Of a stretch of DNA of 64,000 bases, positions 41,778 through 51,141 are shown in pieces. Under the pieces are notes generated by a model. The model was not told the DNA's origin, did no database searches, and was given only the letters and a program-made list of their open reading frames with translations. How positions within the stretch are numbered: the first letter of the stretch is position 1; each line of letters begins with the position of its first letter. Source of the DNA: Methylorubrum rhodesianum (GTDB lineage: Bacteria > Pseudomonadota > Alphaproteobacteria > Rhizobiales > Beijerinckiaceae); NCBI RefSeq assembly GCF_014199985.1, contig NZ_JACHOS010000006.1, positions 62,001 to 126,000 on the forward strand, in the 5' to 3' direction. A program made the translations under genes and the position numbers.

Positions 41778-43265
41778 ATGGAGGCCCGCTTGGCAGGATC
41801 GCGCGCGTCACGGCTGGGGGCGGGCGTCGGCCCGAAACATCCGCAGGTCGTCGTCCTCGTCGGCGCCACCGGCGACCTCGCGCAGCGCAAGCTCCTGCCC
41901 GGCCTGTTCCACCTGTTCAGCGCCGGCTTCATCCCCGACATGCGCATCGTCGGCGTGTCGCTGGACGACATCGGCGTCGAGGCGTTCCGCGAACGCGCGC
42001 ACAAGGCCATCGACCGGTTCTTCACCCGGCAAGCCGGGGAAGGAGAGTGGTCGGCCTTCGCCGAGCGACTCGACTACGTGCCGCTCTCGGCCGGTGCCGA
42101 GGCACTCGCCGAGGCGGTCGCCCGCGCCAAGGCGAGCCTCGGACAGGAGACCCGGTGCCTGCACTATCTCAGCGTGCCGCCCGCCGCCGCTCTGACCGTG
42201 GTCCGCCTCCTCGCCGAGGCGGATCTGGCGGCGGGCTCGCGCATCGTCATGGAGAAGCCGTTCGGCACCGATCTGGAGAGCGCGGTGGCGCTCAACGACC
42301 GGCTGCACGAGGTGTTTTCCGAGGAGCAGATTTTTCGGATCGACCACTTCCTCGGCAAGGAGCCGGCGCAGAACATCCTGGCCTTCCGCTTCGCCAACGG
42401 GCTGTTCGAGCCGATCTGGAACCGCACCTTCATCGACCACGTGCAGATCGACGTGCCGGAGACGCTGGGCCTCAGCACCCGCGCCGCCTTCTACGAGGCG
42501 ACGGGTGCCTATCGCGACATGGTGGTGACCCACCTGTTCCAGATCCTCGGCTTCATGGCGATGGAGCCGCCGACCTCGCTGGAGCCGGGGCCGATCAGCG
42601 AGGAGAAGAACAAGGTCTTTCGCTCGATGCTCCCGCTCGATCCGCGGGAGGTGGTGCGCGGACAATATGCCGGCTACCGGTCCGAGCCCGGCGTCGATCC
42701 GCAATCGGACACCGAGACCTTCATCGCTCTCAAGTGCCGCATCGACAACTGGCGCTGGGCCGGGGTGCCGTTCTTCCTGCGCACCGGAAAGCGCTTGGCC
42801 GAGGGGCAGCGCATCATCTCGATCGCCTTCCGCGAGCCGCCGAAGAGCATGTTCCCGGTCAATTCGGGCGTCGGCGCGCAGGGGCCCGACCACCTCACCT
42901 TCGATCTCGCCGACGCCTCGAAGATGTCGCTGTCCTTCTACGGCAAGCGGCCCGGGCCGGGCATGCGGCTCGACAAGCTCTCGCTCCAGTTCAACATGAA
43001 GGATACCGGCCTGATGGGCGAGGTGCTGGAGGCCTACGAGCGGCTGATCCTCGACGCCATGCGCGGCGACCACACCCTGTTCACCACGGCGGAAGGCATC
43101 GAGCGGCTGTGGGAGGTCTCGACGCCGCTCCTGGAGGCACCGCCGCCGGTGAGGCTCTACGCGCCGGGCTCCTGGGGGCCGAAATCGATTCACCAGCTCG
43201 TGGCGCCGCAGGCTTGGCGCCTGCCCTTCGAGCGGGAATGGCGCAACACCGACGAGCAGGGCTGA
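41778..43265 (+). CDS. zwf: Glucose-6-phosphate 1-dehydrogenase
   Basis: A 495-residue enzyme of normal length. The NADP loop is VVLVGATGDLAQRKLLPGL near residue 25, and the active-site motif RIDHFLGKEPAQN near residue 185 contains the catalytic histidine and lysine. The rest (VQIDVPETLGLSTRAAFYEA, FFLRTGKRLAEG) is typical. It begins the oxidative pentose phosphate and Entner-Doudoroff pathways and supplies NADPH. No pgl or edd neighbours are present. ATG 41778 was chosen; the frame continues upstream without family sequence. Confidence 0.95.
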   Translation: MEARLAGSRASRLGAGVGPKHPQVVVLVGATGDLAQRKLLPGLFHLFSAGFIPDMRIVGVSLDDIGVEAFRERAHKAIDRFFTRQAGEGEWSAFAERLDYVPLSAGAEALAEAVARAKASLGQETRCLHYLSVPPAAALTVVRLLAEADLAAGSRIVMEKPFGTDLESAVALNDRLHEVFSEEQIFRIDHFLGKEPAQNILAFRFANGLFEPIWNRTFIDHVQIDVPETLGLSTRAAFYEATGAYRDMVVTHLFQILGFMAMEPPTSLEPGPISEEKNKVFRSMLPLDPREVVRGQYAGYRSEPGVDPQSDTETFIALKCRIDNWRWAGVPFFLRTGKRLAEGQRIISIAFREPPKSMFPVNSGVGAQGPDHLTFDLADASKMSLSFYGKRPGPGMRLDKLSLQFNMKDTGLMGEVLEAYERLILDAMRGDHTLFTTAEGIERLWEVSTPLLEAPPPVRLYAPGSWGPKSIHQLVAPQAWRLPFEREWRNTDEQG

Positions 43266-43460
43266 GCACCCCGCAGGCTATGATTCGCACCAAAGGCGTT
43301 AAACTGGAATTATTCTCAGATTAGCCTCAGAACAAAGGCCGTCAGGACGGTTGCCGGCTCAGCGAAAATCGGGATTTCAAGGAAAACTTGCTCATCAAGC
43401 CGATCTGTTTAAGCTGACGCATCAACGATTCGACTGACGGACATCCAACCCGCCGACCGC

Positions 43461-44861
43461 ATGAGCCTGACGACTGCCCAGATCCTCGATCTCGCCCCCG
43501 ATGCGTCGAGCCGCAAGGCCGGGCAGGATCAGGCGAAACCGCAGAAATGGGCCGGCCTCGGCCGGGCGGGGACGGTGATCTGGGGCGAGATCAAGGGCAG
43601 TGGGGCGAGCCCCTACCGCACGGTGGCGGACCTCGCCGGCCCCGCCTCGAAATGCACCTGCCCGAGCCGCAAGTTCCCGTGCAAGCACGGCCTGGGCCTG
43701 ATGCTGGTCGATGCGGCCTCGGCCATCGCTGACGGCGAGCCGCCGGACTGGGCCGCCGCCTGGATGAAGGGGCGCGAGAGCCGCGCCGCCGCCGCCGAAA
43801 CCCGGGCGAAGGAGCCGGCCAAGCCCGTCGACGAGCGGGCGCAGGCCAAGCGCCGGCAGGCCCGCGAGGACCGGGTCGGGGCCGCTCTCGACGAACTCGA
43901 CCTCTGGCTGCGCGACCTGATGCGGCGCGGGCTCGCGGCGGCCCGGGGCGAGCCTTACGCCTTCTGGGACCGCATGGCCGGCCGCCTCGTGGACGGGCAG
44001 GCGCCGGGCCTCGCCCGCCGGGTGCGCGCCCTGCCGGGTCTGGCCGCCGCCGCACCCCGCCCCGGCGCCCCCCGGCCGGAGGCGGCGCTCGGGCTCGGCC
44101 TGGGCCGGCTCGCCCTGCTGCTCCGGGCAGCGCGCCGCCTCGACGCGCTCAGCCCCGAGCAGGCGGCAGGCGTGCGCGCGGCTCTGGGTTACCCCGTCAC
44201 CGCCGAGGAGATGGCGGGCCGCCCGGACCAGGCGGACACCTGGGCGGTGCTGGCCCACGCGGTCGAGGAGGAGGACCGGCTCACCGCCCGCTCGGTCTGG
44301 CTCGTCGGCCGCGCCAGCGGCGCCCTGGCCCAGGTCATCGATTACGGCACCGCGGGCTCGCCCCTGCCGCCGGCACCGGCCGCCGGCCAGGATTTTTTGG
44401 GGGCGCTCGCCTTCCAGCCCGGCGACCCGCCGCTGCGGGCCGTGTTCCGCGAGGGCCGCGCCGGTCCGGCGGCCCAGGCGGTGATCCCCGGTGCGGCCAG
44501 CGTCGCGGCGGCGCGGGACAGCTTCGCCGAAACGCTCGCCCGCGCGCCCTGGCTCGAGCGCTGGCCGGTACGGTTGAGCCGCGTGCGGCTCGGGCGGCTT
44601 GCCGCGGCGGCTTCCGGCGGCAGGACAGATTCCAAGACGGGTTCCTTGCCGGCCTTCGCGGCGGGCGACGAGACCGGCTGCCTCGCGCTCGGGGCCGACC
44701 CGCGCCTGCCGAGCCTGCTCGCCGTGGCGGCGGGCCGGCCGGTCGACCTGTTCGGCCTCTACGACGGCTACGGCCTGCATCCGCTCGCCCTCGTCACCGG
44801 GGGTCACCTCTACGCGATGCCGGCGCAGGGCGCGCAGCCGGTCCTCTTGCAGGTGGCCTGA
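43461..44861 (+). CDS. SWIM zinc-finger protein (YehQ-like), first gene of the MoxR-VWA operon
   Basis: A 466-residue protein. The SWIM zinc finger is at about residues 63-77, ligands C-x-C then C-x-H in KCTCPSRKFPCKHGLGLML. The rest is Ala/Arg-rich and largely helical, with a basic stretch near 115-140 (DERAQAKRRQAREDRV) and a small C-terminal domain (DPRLPSLLAVAAGRPVDLFG). SWIM domains bind DNA or proteins. E. coli YehQ in the yehL-M-P-Q group has the same domain and company. Its stop overlaps the next ATG by one base (TGATG). Confidence 0.85.
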   Translation: MSLTTAQILDLAPDASSRKAGQDQAKPQKWAGLGRAGTVIWGEIKGSGASPYRTVADLAGPASKCTCPSRKFPCKHGLGLMLVDAASAIADGEPPDWAAAWMKGRESRAAAAETRAKEPAKPVDERAQAKRRQAREDRVGAALDELDLWLRDLMRRGLAAARGEPYAFWDRMAGRLVDGQAPGLARRVRALPGLAAAAPRPGAPRPEAALGLGLGRLALLLRAARRLDALSPEQAAGVRAALGYPVTAEEMAGRPDQADTWAVLAHAVEEEDRLTARSVWLVGRASGALAQVIDYGTAGSPLPPAPAAGQDFLGALAFQPGDPPLRAVFREGRAGPAAQAVIPGAASVAAARDSFAETLARAPWLERWPVRLSRVRLGRLAAAASGGRTDSKTGSLPAFAAGDETGCLALGADPRLPSLLAVAAGRPVDLFGLYDGYGLHPLALVTGGHLYAMPAQGAQPVLLQVA

Positions 44862-46435
44862 TGGACGCTGCCGACCGCGCGACGGATGGCTGGGAGCCGA
44901 CGCTCGCCGCCGCCCTCCTCGGCGCCGAGCGCGCCCCGCCGAGCCAGCCCGGGCCGCTCTCCGCTCTCGTCGCGGAGAGCGATCCCGCTGGCGCCCTGCT
45001 GGCGCGCCTCGCCGCGGAGGGTGCCCACCATCTCGCCGGCACGGGTCTCGGACCGGAGGCGCTGGCGCCCGCCGAGCCGCGCGAGGCCGTCGGCTCCGAG
45101 TGCCCGCCCGCCGCCGCGACCCGGCTCTACGGCCTCCTCACCGAGGGCCACGGCGCACGCGGGCGCGTCGAGGAGTGGTTCGCGCTCGCCGCCGCGTCGG
45201 GTCTGCGCCCGCCCGCCTGGCTGTTCCAGGCCTTGATGCTCCACCGCGATAGCCTGCCGGCGACCGCTCCCGCCGTCGTCGGCGCCGAACTCGACTGGCT
45301 CGCCCGCGCCTGCGGCGAGGCCCCGGCCGAGACGCGGGAGGCGGCGGACTGGACGGAGGGCACGGTGACCGAGCGCCGCGCGGCCTTCGCCGCCTTCCGC
45401 GCCCGCGATCCCGAGGGCGCGCGCGCCGCCCTGGAGCCGGTCTTCCGCAAGGAGAAGGCGGATATTCGCGAGGCCCTGGTCCACGCGCTGGCGACGGGCC
45501 TGTCCCCGGCCGACGAGCCCTTCCTCGAAGCCTGCCTCGACGACCGGGCCGGCGGCGTGCGGCTCGCCGCGCAGCGCCTGCTGCCGGGGCTTCCCGGCTC
45601 GCGCTACGCCGGGCGCATGGCGGCCCGCGCCCGCGCCGCCCTGACGATCGAGAGCAAGCGCCGGCTCCTCGGCGGCACCACGCACACCCTCGTCGTCACC
45701 CTGCCGGAGGAGGCGCCCGAACTCGCCCGCGACGGCGTCGAGGTGAACGCCTGGGAGCGGCGCGGCGGCGGCGCCCGGGCCGGCCTGCTGCGGGCGATCC
45801 TGGCGCGCGCGCCGCTCCACGCCTTCGCCGAGCATCCGCCGCGGCTGTGGATCGAGCTGGCGCTGCGCAGCGAGTGGGCCGATCCGGTGTTCCACGGGCT
45901 GTTCTCGGCGGCCAAGCGCACGCGCGACCCGGCCTGGACGAAGGCGATGGCCGACATCACGGCCGAGGCCTACGAGGGCAAGGTCACCGGCGTCCGCCGC
46001 ACCAACGAGGTTCTGGGAATGTGGGCGGAGGCGCTCGACCTCCTGCCCGATGCCGAGTGGGAGGCCCGCGTCGGCGCGCTGATCCGCGCCCGCAAGATCG
46101 AGGTGGTGCTGGCCGTGCTCGGCCAGGGCCCGGAGCACTTTTCGGAAGGCTTCAGCGCCGGACTTCTCGACTGGCTCGCCTTCGTCACCCGCGGCTCGGA
46201 TGCCCTGCGGCGCGACCTCGCCAAGCCCTGGGTGATCGCCCGCCTCGGCGACCGGCTCTGGCCGAGCGACGACAACGCCGCCGCGGCCGCCGCCCTCCTG
46301 GCGCGCCTGCCGGAGGGGGAGGGCGACCGCCTGCGCACGCAGCTCGCGGGATTGACGGGTGTGCTGGACCTGCGCGCCGCGATCCGGCGCGACTTCCGAC
46401 CGGAGACCACCACAGGGGGAACGGCTCAAGGATGA
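44861..46435 (+). CDS. DUF5691 family protein
   Basis: A 524-residue soluble protein, rich in alanine and leucine helices, with a likely helical-repeat scaffold (for example LEPVFRKEKADIREALVHAL, EACLDDRAGGVRLAAQRLLP, GLPGSRYAGRMAARARAALT). It matches what I know of DUF5691, a family found mostly beside SWIM, MoxR and VWA genes. No catalytic motif is visible. Its four-base overlap with the MoxR gene (ATGA at 46432-46435) indicates equal expression. It may be a scaffold or adaptor for the AAA+/VWA machine. Confidence 0.75.
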   Translation: MDAADRATDGWEPTLAAALLGAERAPPSQPGPLSALVAESDPAGALLARLAAEGAHHLAGTGLGPEALAPAEPREAVGSECPPAAATRLYGLLTEGHGARGRVEEWFALAAASGLRPPAWLFQALMLHRDSLPATAPAVVGAELDWLARACGEAPAETREAADWTEGTVTERRAAFAAFRARDPEGARAALEPVFRKEKADIREALVHALATGLSPADEPFLEACLDDRAGGVRLAAQRLLPGLPGSRYAGRMAARARAALTIESKRRLLGGTTHTLVVTLPEEAPELARDGVEVNAWERRGGGARAGLLRAILARAPLHAFAEHPPRLWIELALRSEWADPVFHGLFSAAKRTRDPAWTKAMADITAEAYEGKVTGVRRTNEVLGMWAEALDLLPDAEWEARVGALIRARKIEVVLAVLGQGPEHFSEGFSAGLLDWLAFVTRGSDALRRDLAKPWVIARLGDRLWPSDDNAAAAAALLARLPEGEGDRLRTQLAGLTGVLDLRAAIRRDFRPETTTGGTAQG

Positions 46436-47532
46436 CATCGACCCACGCCGTCAAGGCCGCGCAGCTTCGCCAGGCCGCCGAGGATGCCTTCGCCGAGGAG
46501 ATCGCGGCGCTCCGCGAATCCGACGACCGGCCCCGTCCGCCGAACTGGCAGATGTCGCCGCAGGCCGTGGTCACCTACCTGCTCGGTGGCCGGCTCGCCT
46601 CCGGCTTCGAGGTCACGCCCAAATATATCGGCGACCGGCGCCTGATGGAGGTCGCGGTGGCCACGCTCGCCACCGACCGGGCGCTGCTGCTGCTCGGCGT
46701 GCCGGGCACCGCCAAGAGCTGGGTCAGCGAACATCTGGCGGCGGCGATCTGCGGCACCTCGCGCCTGATCGTGCAGGGCACCGCCGGCACCAGCGAGGAG
46801 GCGATCCGCTACGGCTGGAACTACGCGCTGCTGCTGGCCAAGGGGCCGAGCCGCGAGGCGGTGGTGGGCTCGCCCGTGATGCGGGCGATGTCGGAGGGGC
46901 GCATCGCCCGCGTCGAGGAGCTGACCCGCATCCCCTCCGAGACGCAGGACAGCTTCATCACCATCCTCTCGGAGAAGACGCTGCCGATCCCCGAGCTGAA
47001 CGAGGAGGTGCCGGCGCAGAAGGGCTTCAACCTCATCGCCACCGCCAACAACCGGGATCGCGGCGTCAACGAATTGTCGAGCGCGCTCAAGCGCCGCTTC
47101 AACACCGTGGTGCTGCCCCCGCCGGCCACGATCGAGGCCGAGATCGCCATCGTCGAGAGCCGCGTCGCCTCGCTCGGCCGCGCCTTCGAGATCCCGGCCG
47201 AGCCGCCGGGCGCCGACCAGATCCGCCGCGTCGTCACGATCTTCCGCGAATTGCGCGAGGGGGTGACGGCGGACGGCAAGAGCAAGGTGAAGCAGCCCTC
47301 CGGCACGCTCTCGACGGCCGAAGCCATCAGCGTCGTCGGCAGCGGTCTCGCGCTCGCCGCGCATTTCGGCGACGGCCGCCTCTCGGCCCACGACCTCGTC
47401 TCGGGGATTGCCGGCGCCGTGGTGAAGGACCCGGTGCAGGATGCCATCGTCTGGCGCGAGTACCTCGAGACCGTGGTGAAGGAGCGCGACGGCTGGAAGG
47501 ACTTTTACAAGGCCGCCCGCGCGAGCGCGTGA
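46432..47532 (+). CDS. MoxR-type AAA+ ATPase (YehL-like)
   Basis: A 366-residue AAA+ protein. Walker A reads LLGVPGTAKSWVSEHLA near residue 88; RIARVEELTRIPSETQDSFI near 159 is the Walker B/arginine-finger region in MoxR form, and NLIATANNRDRGVNELSSALKRRFN near 200 contains sensor 1 and the arginine finger. MoxR ATPases work with VWA partners to remodel or mature protein complexes. The VWA gene two genes downstream is the probable partner. Closest in domain company to E. coli YehL. Confidence 0.9.
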   Translation: MTSTHAVKAAQLRQAAEDAFAEEIAALRESDDRPRPPNWQMSPQAVVTYLLGGRLASGFEVTPKYIGDRRLMEVAVATLATDRALLLLGVPGTAKSWVSEHLAAAICGTSRLIVQGTAGTSEEAIRYGWNYALLLAKGPSREAVVGSPVMRAMSEGRIARVEELTRIPSETQDSFITILSEKTLPIPELNEEVPAQKGFNLIATANNRDRGVNELSSALKRRFNTVVLPPPATIEAEIAIVESRVASLGRAFEIPAEPPGADQIRRVVTIFRELREGVTADGKSKVKQPSGTLSTAEAISVVGSGLALAAHFGDGRLSAHDLVSGIAGAVVKDPVQDAIVWREYLETVVKERDGWKDFYKAARASA

Positions 47533-47539
47533 TCTCGCG

Positions 47540-49906
47540 ATGCCCGACATCCGCCTCTTCGGCATCCGCCATCACGGACCCGGCTCGGCCCGCTCGCTCC
47601 GGGCAGCGCTCGACGCGTTCACCCCCGACTGCCTGCTGATCGAGGGGCCGCCGGACGCCGACGCGCTGATCCCGCTCAGCCTCCACGCGGCGATGGCGCC
47701 GCCCGTGGCGCTTCTCGTCTACCGGCCCGACCGGCCGCGCGATTGCGCCTTCTTCCCCTTCGCGGCCTTCTCGCCGGAATGGGTGGCGATGCGCTTCGGG
47801 GTCGAGGCGGGCGCGAGCGTCCGTTTCATCGACCTGCCGCACGCGATCCAGCTCGCCGACGGCTTCGGCGAACCGGACGCTGCCTCGGAGGCCGCCCCGC
47901 TCGATGCGGAGCCGGTCGCCGAGGCGGCCGAGGCCCCGCCCGAGCCCATTCCGTCCGAACCCACGCCGCCCGAACCCACGCCGCCCGAGCCCGCCCCGGC
48001 CGCGGCCGCGATCCGGCGCGACCCCCTCGGCGAACTCGCCGCCCTCGCCGGCTATCCGGACGGCGAGCGCTGGTGGGACGCCCTGGTCGAGAGCCGCGCG
48101 GGCACGGACGGCGACGTGTTCGCCGCGATCGGCGAGGCGATGGCGGCCCTGCGCGAGGGCGCCGAGCCCGATCCCGACGAGAGTGCCCGCGAGGAGGCGC
48201 GCGAGGCGCATATGCGGGGGGCGATTCGGCGGGCGGCCAAGGAGGGGTTCGAGCGCATCGCCGTGGTCTGCGGCGCGTGGCACGTGCCGGCGCTCGCCCG
48301 CCACGACGCCAAGGGCCAGGCGACCGCCGACGCCGCAACGCTCAAAAACCTGCCCAAGACCAAGGTCGCCGCCGCCTGGGCGCCCTGGTCCTACGAGCGG
48401 CTGGCCTTCGCCTCCGGCTACCGCGCCGGGGTCCTCTCGCCGGAATGGTACGACACCCTGTGGCACCACGAGGGGCGGGTCGCCGCCCGCTGGCTCGCCC
48501 GCGCCGCCGCGCTGCTGCGGGACAACGATCTCGACGCCTCGCCGGCCTCGGTGATCGAGGCGGCCCGGCTCGCCGAGGCGCTGGCGGGTTTCCGCGGCCG
48601 GTCCCGGCCCTCCCTCGACGATCTCGACGAGGCGGCCCAGGCCACGCTCTGCTTCGCCGATCCGGCGCCGATGGGGCTGATCCGGCGCAAGCTCGTCATC
48701 GGCGAGCGCCTCGGCGCCACCCCGCCGGACAGCCCCGGCACCCCGGTCGAGGCGGATTTCGAGGCGCAGTGCCGGCGCCTGCGCCTCAAGCCCGGCGCGG
48801 CGGCCGGCGAGATCACCCTCGACCTGCGCAAGGAGACGGATCTCGCCCGCAGCCACTTCCTCAACCGGCTCACCCTGATCGGCATTCCCTGGGGCGAGCG
48901 GCGGGAGGCGCGCGGACGCGGCACCTTCAAGGAGGGCTGGTTCCTGGCCTGGCAGCCGGAATGGGTGGTGGAACTGGTCGCGGCTTCAGCCGAGGGCGGC
49001 ACCGTCGCCGAGGCCGCCGCCGGCCGGGTGCGGGGCCGCGCCCGCGATGCGACGCGGGTCGCCGAGCTCTCCGGCCTGATCGGCACCCTGCTCGATGCCG
49101 ATCTCGCCGAGGCGACGGCGGAGGTGATCCGCGCGCTCAACGACCGCGCCGCGGTCTCGGCCGACGTGTTCGACCTGATGGACGCGCTGCCGCCGCTCGC
49201 CGAACTCGCCCGCTACGGCTCCGTGCGCTCCTCCGACACCGCGCCGGTGCTCGCCGTCGTGCGGGGCCTCGTGCCGCGGGCCGCCGCCGGGCTGGTCGCC
49301 GCCTGCCAGAGCCTCGACGACGATGCGGCGGCAGCGGCCAAGGCGCGCATCGTCGCCGTCTCGGGCGCGGTGGCGCTGATCGAGGAGCCGGAACTGAAGG
49401 CGGTGTGGGGCGAGGCCCTGCGGGCGCTCGCCGATCAGGAACACGTCCACGGCCGCGTCGTCGGCCGCGCCGTCCGGCTCTTGTTCGATGATCGCGCCAT
49501 CGACGCGGCGGAGGCCGGCGAGCGCCTGCGCCTCGCCCTGTCGCGGGCCGCGGGCGCCGTCCCGGCCGCCGCCTGGATCGAGGGTTTCCTGGAGGACAGC
49601 GGCACCGTGCTGATCCATGGGCGGGAGCTGCTCGCGGTGGTCGATGAATGGCTCTGCGGCCTCGACGAGGCGCTGTTCATCGAGCTGCTGCCGCTGGTGC
49701 GCCGCACCTTCGCGACCCTGGCACCCGCCGAGCGCCGGGCGATCGGCGAGGCTCTGGCCCGGCCGGGCGGCGTGGCCCCAGGCGCGGCAGAAGGTGCGCA
49801 GGGCTTCGATGCGGCGCGGGCGGCCAAGGTGCTGCCGATCCTGCGCCTGCTGCTCGGCCCCGAGCCGGTCCGAAGCGCGGACGCAACCACGGGAGACGCC
49901 GCATGA
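47540..49906 (+). CDS. DUF5682 family protein (YehM-like)
   Basis: A large 788-residue soluble protein. It opens with IRLFGIRHHGPGSARSLRAA and IEGPPDADALIPL, an N-terminal pattern I associate with DUF5682, and has a later ERIAVVCGAWHVPAL segment like that of erythromycin-esterase/TraB-type proteins (residues about 235-250). A proline-rich spacer near 140-155 (PSEPTPPEPTPPEPAP) splits the N-terminal domain; its DNA is a short tandem repeat. The C-terminal half is helical. It follows MoxR by seven bases and overlaps VWA by four. E. coli YehM is comparable in size. Confidence 0.75.
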   Translation: MPDIRLFGIRHHGPGSARSLRAALDAFTPDCLLIEGPPDADALIPLSLHAAMAPPVALLVYRPDRPRDCAFFPFAAFSPEWVAMRFGVEAGASVRFIDLPHAIQLADGFGEPDAASEAAPLDAEPVAEAAEAPPEPIPSEPTPPEPTPPEPAPAAAAIRRDPLGELAALAGYPDGERWWDALVESRAGTDGDVFAAIGEAMAALREGAEPDPDESAREEAREAHMRGAIRRAAKEGFERIAVVCGAWHVPALARHDAKGQATADAATLKNLPKTKVAAAWAPWSYERLAFASGYRAGVLSPEWYDTLWHHEGRVAARWLARAAALLRDNDLDASPASVIEAARLAEALAGFRGRSRPSLDDLDEAAQATLCFADPAPMGLIRRKLVIGERLGATPPDSPGTPVEADFEAQCRRLRLKPGAAAGEITLDLRKETDLARSHFLNRLTLIGIPWGERREARGRGTFKEGWFLAWQPEWVVELVAASAEGGTVAEAAAGRVRGRARDATRVAELSGLIGTLLDADLAEATAEVIRALNDRAAVSADVFDLMDALPPLAELARYGSVRSSDTAPVLAVVRGLVPRAAAGLVAACQSLDDDAAAAAKARIVAVSGAVALIEEPELKAVWGEALRALADQEHVHGRVVGRAVRLLFDDRAIDAAEAGERLRLALSRAAGAVPAAAWIEGFLEDSGTVLIHGRELLAVVDEWLCGLDEALFIELLPLVRRTFATLAPAERRAIGEALARPGGVAPGAAEGAQGFDAARAAKVLPILRLLLGPEPVRSADATTGDAA

Positions 49907-51075
49907 GCGAGGCCGCGAACGAGACGGAACGCCTCCGCCGCTGGCGCCTCGTGCTGGGCGGTGGCGCGGCCGAGGGCACGGGCTGTACGCTGTCCGAACG
50001 CGACGGGCGCCTCGACCGGGCGATGGGCGCCCTCTACGATTCCGACCGCAAGGGGGGCTTGGGCGCCTCCGCGCCCTCCGTGCCGCGCTGGCTCGGCGAC
50101 ATCCGCGACTACTTCCCGGCCTCCGTGGTGCAGGTGATGCAGCGCGACGCCTTCGAGCGGCTCGACCTCAAGCGGATGCTGACCGAGCCGGAGATGCTGG
50201 AGGCGGTCCAGCCCGACGTCAGCCTCGTCTCGACCCTGATCTCGATGCGCGGCCTGCTCGGCGGGCGCACGAAGGAGACGGCGCGCCTCGTGGTGCGCAA
50301 GGTGGTGGACGCGCTGATGAAGCGGCTGGAGGAGCCCCTGCGCCAGGCCGTGACCGGGGCGATCGACCGCGCCAGCATCAACCGCCGCCCGCGCCACGCC
50401 GAGATCGACTGGAACCGCACCATCCGGGCGAACCTGCGCCACTATCAGGCGGAGTACCGCACCATCATCCCCGAGACCCGCCTCGGCCACGGGCGGAAAA
50501 GCCGCGGATCGCTCAAGGACGTGATCCTGTGCATCGACCAGTCCGGCTCGATGGCCAACTCGGTGGTCTATTCGAGCATCTTCGGGGCGGTGATGGCCTC
50601 GCTGCCGGCCGTTTCGACCCGGCTCGTGGTGTTCGACACCGAGGTGGTCGATCTCTCCGACGAGATGGACGATCCGGTCGAGGTGCTGTTCTCGGTCCAG
50701 CTCGGCGGCGGCACCGACATCAACCGGGCGGTCGGCTACTGCGCCTCGCGCATCACCCGGCCCGAGGACACGGTGCTGGTGCTGATCTCCGACCTCTACG
50801 AGGGCGGGGTCGAGGCCGGCCTGCTCGCCCAGGCGCAGCGCCTCGTCGGGGCAGGCGTGCAGGTGGTGGCCCTGCTCGCCCTCTCCGACGAGGGCGCACC
50901 GGCCTATGACCGCGGGCTCGCCGCGCGGCTCGCCGCACTCGGCGTGCCCGCCTTCGCCTGCACGCCGGACCTCTTCCCCGACATGATGGCGGCGGCGATC
51001 CGCAAGCAGGATCTCAACGCCTGGGCCGCGGGCGCCGGCATCGCCGCGGTCCCGGCCGCCGCCCGCGACGGCTGA
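49903..51075 (+). CDS. VWA domain protein (YehP-like), MoxR partner
   Basis: A 390-residue protein. The C-terminal von Willebrand A domain begins near residue 205: VILCIDQSGSMANSVVYSSI is a MIDAS motif (D-x-S-x-S), followed by LVVFDTEVVDLSD and LGGGTDINRAVGYCASRI (threonine of MIDAS) and LISDLYEGG (aspartate). The N-terminal 200 residues are helical. With MoxR it likely forms the chaperone-like core of this operon. Last gene of the five-gene group; 66 bases separate it from the next gene, which looks unrelated. Confidence 0.88.
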   Translation: MSEAANETERLRRWRLVLGGGAAEGTGCTLSERDGRLDRAMGALYDSDRKGGLGASAPSVPRWLGDIRDYFPASVVQVMQRDAFERLDLKRMLTEPEMLEAVQPDVSLVSTLISMRGLLGGRTKETARLVVRKVVDALMKRLEEPLRQAVTGAIDRASINRRPRHAEIDWNRTIRANLRHYQAEYRTIIPETRLGHGRKSRGSLKDVILCIDQSGSMANSVVYSSIFGAVMASLPAVSTRLVVFDTEVVDLSDEMDDPVEVLFSVQLGGGTDINRAVGYCASRITRPEDTVLVLISDLYEGGVEAGLLAQAQRLVGAGVQVVALLALSDEGAPAYDRGLAARLAALGVPAFACTPDLFPDMMAAAIRKQDLNAWAAGAGIAAVPAAARDG

Positions 51076-51141
51076 ACGGCCGAGGACCTCTCGGACCGAT
51101 ATCCTCGATTCCTGAAATCCCGGAGGCTCTTCCTGCCCGTC

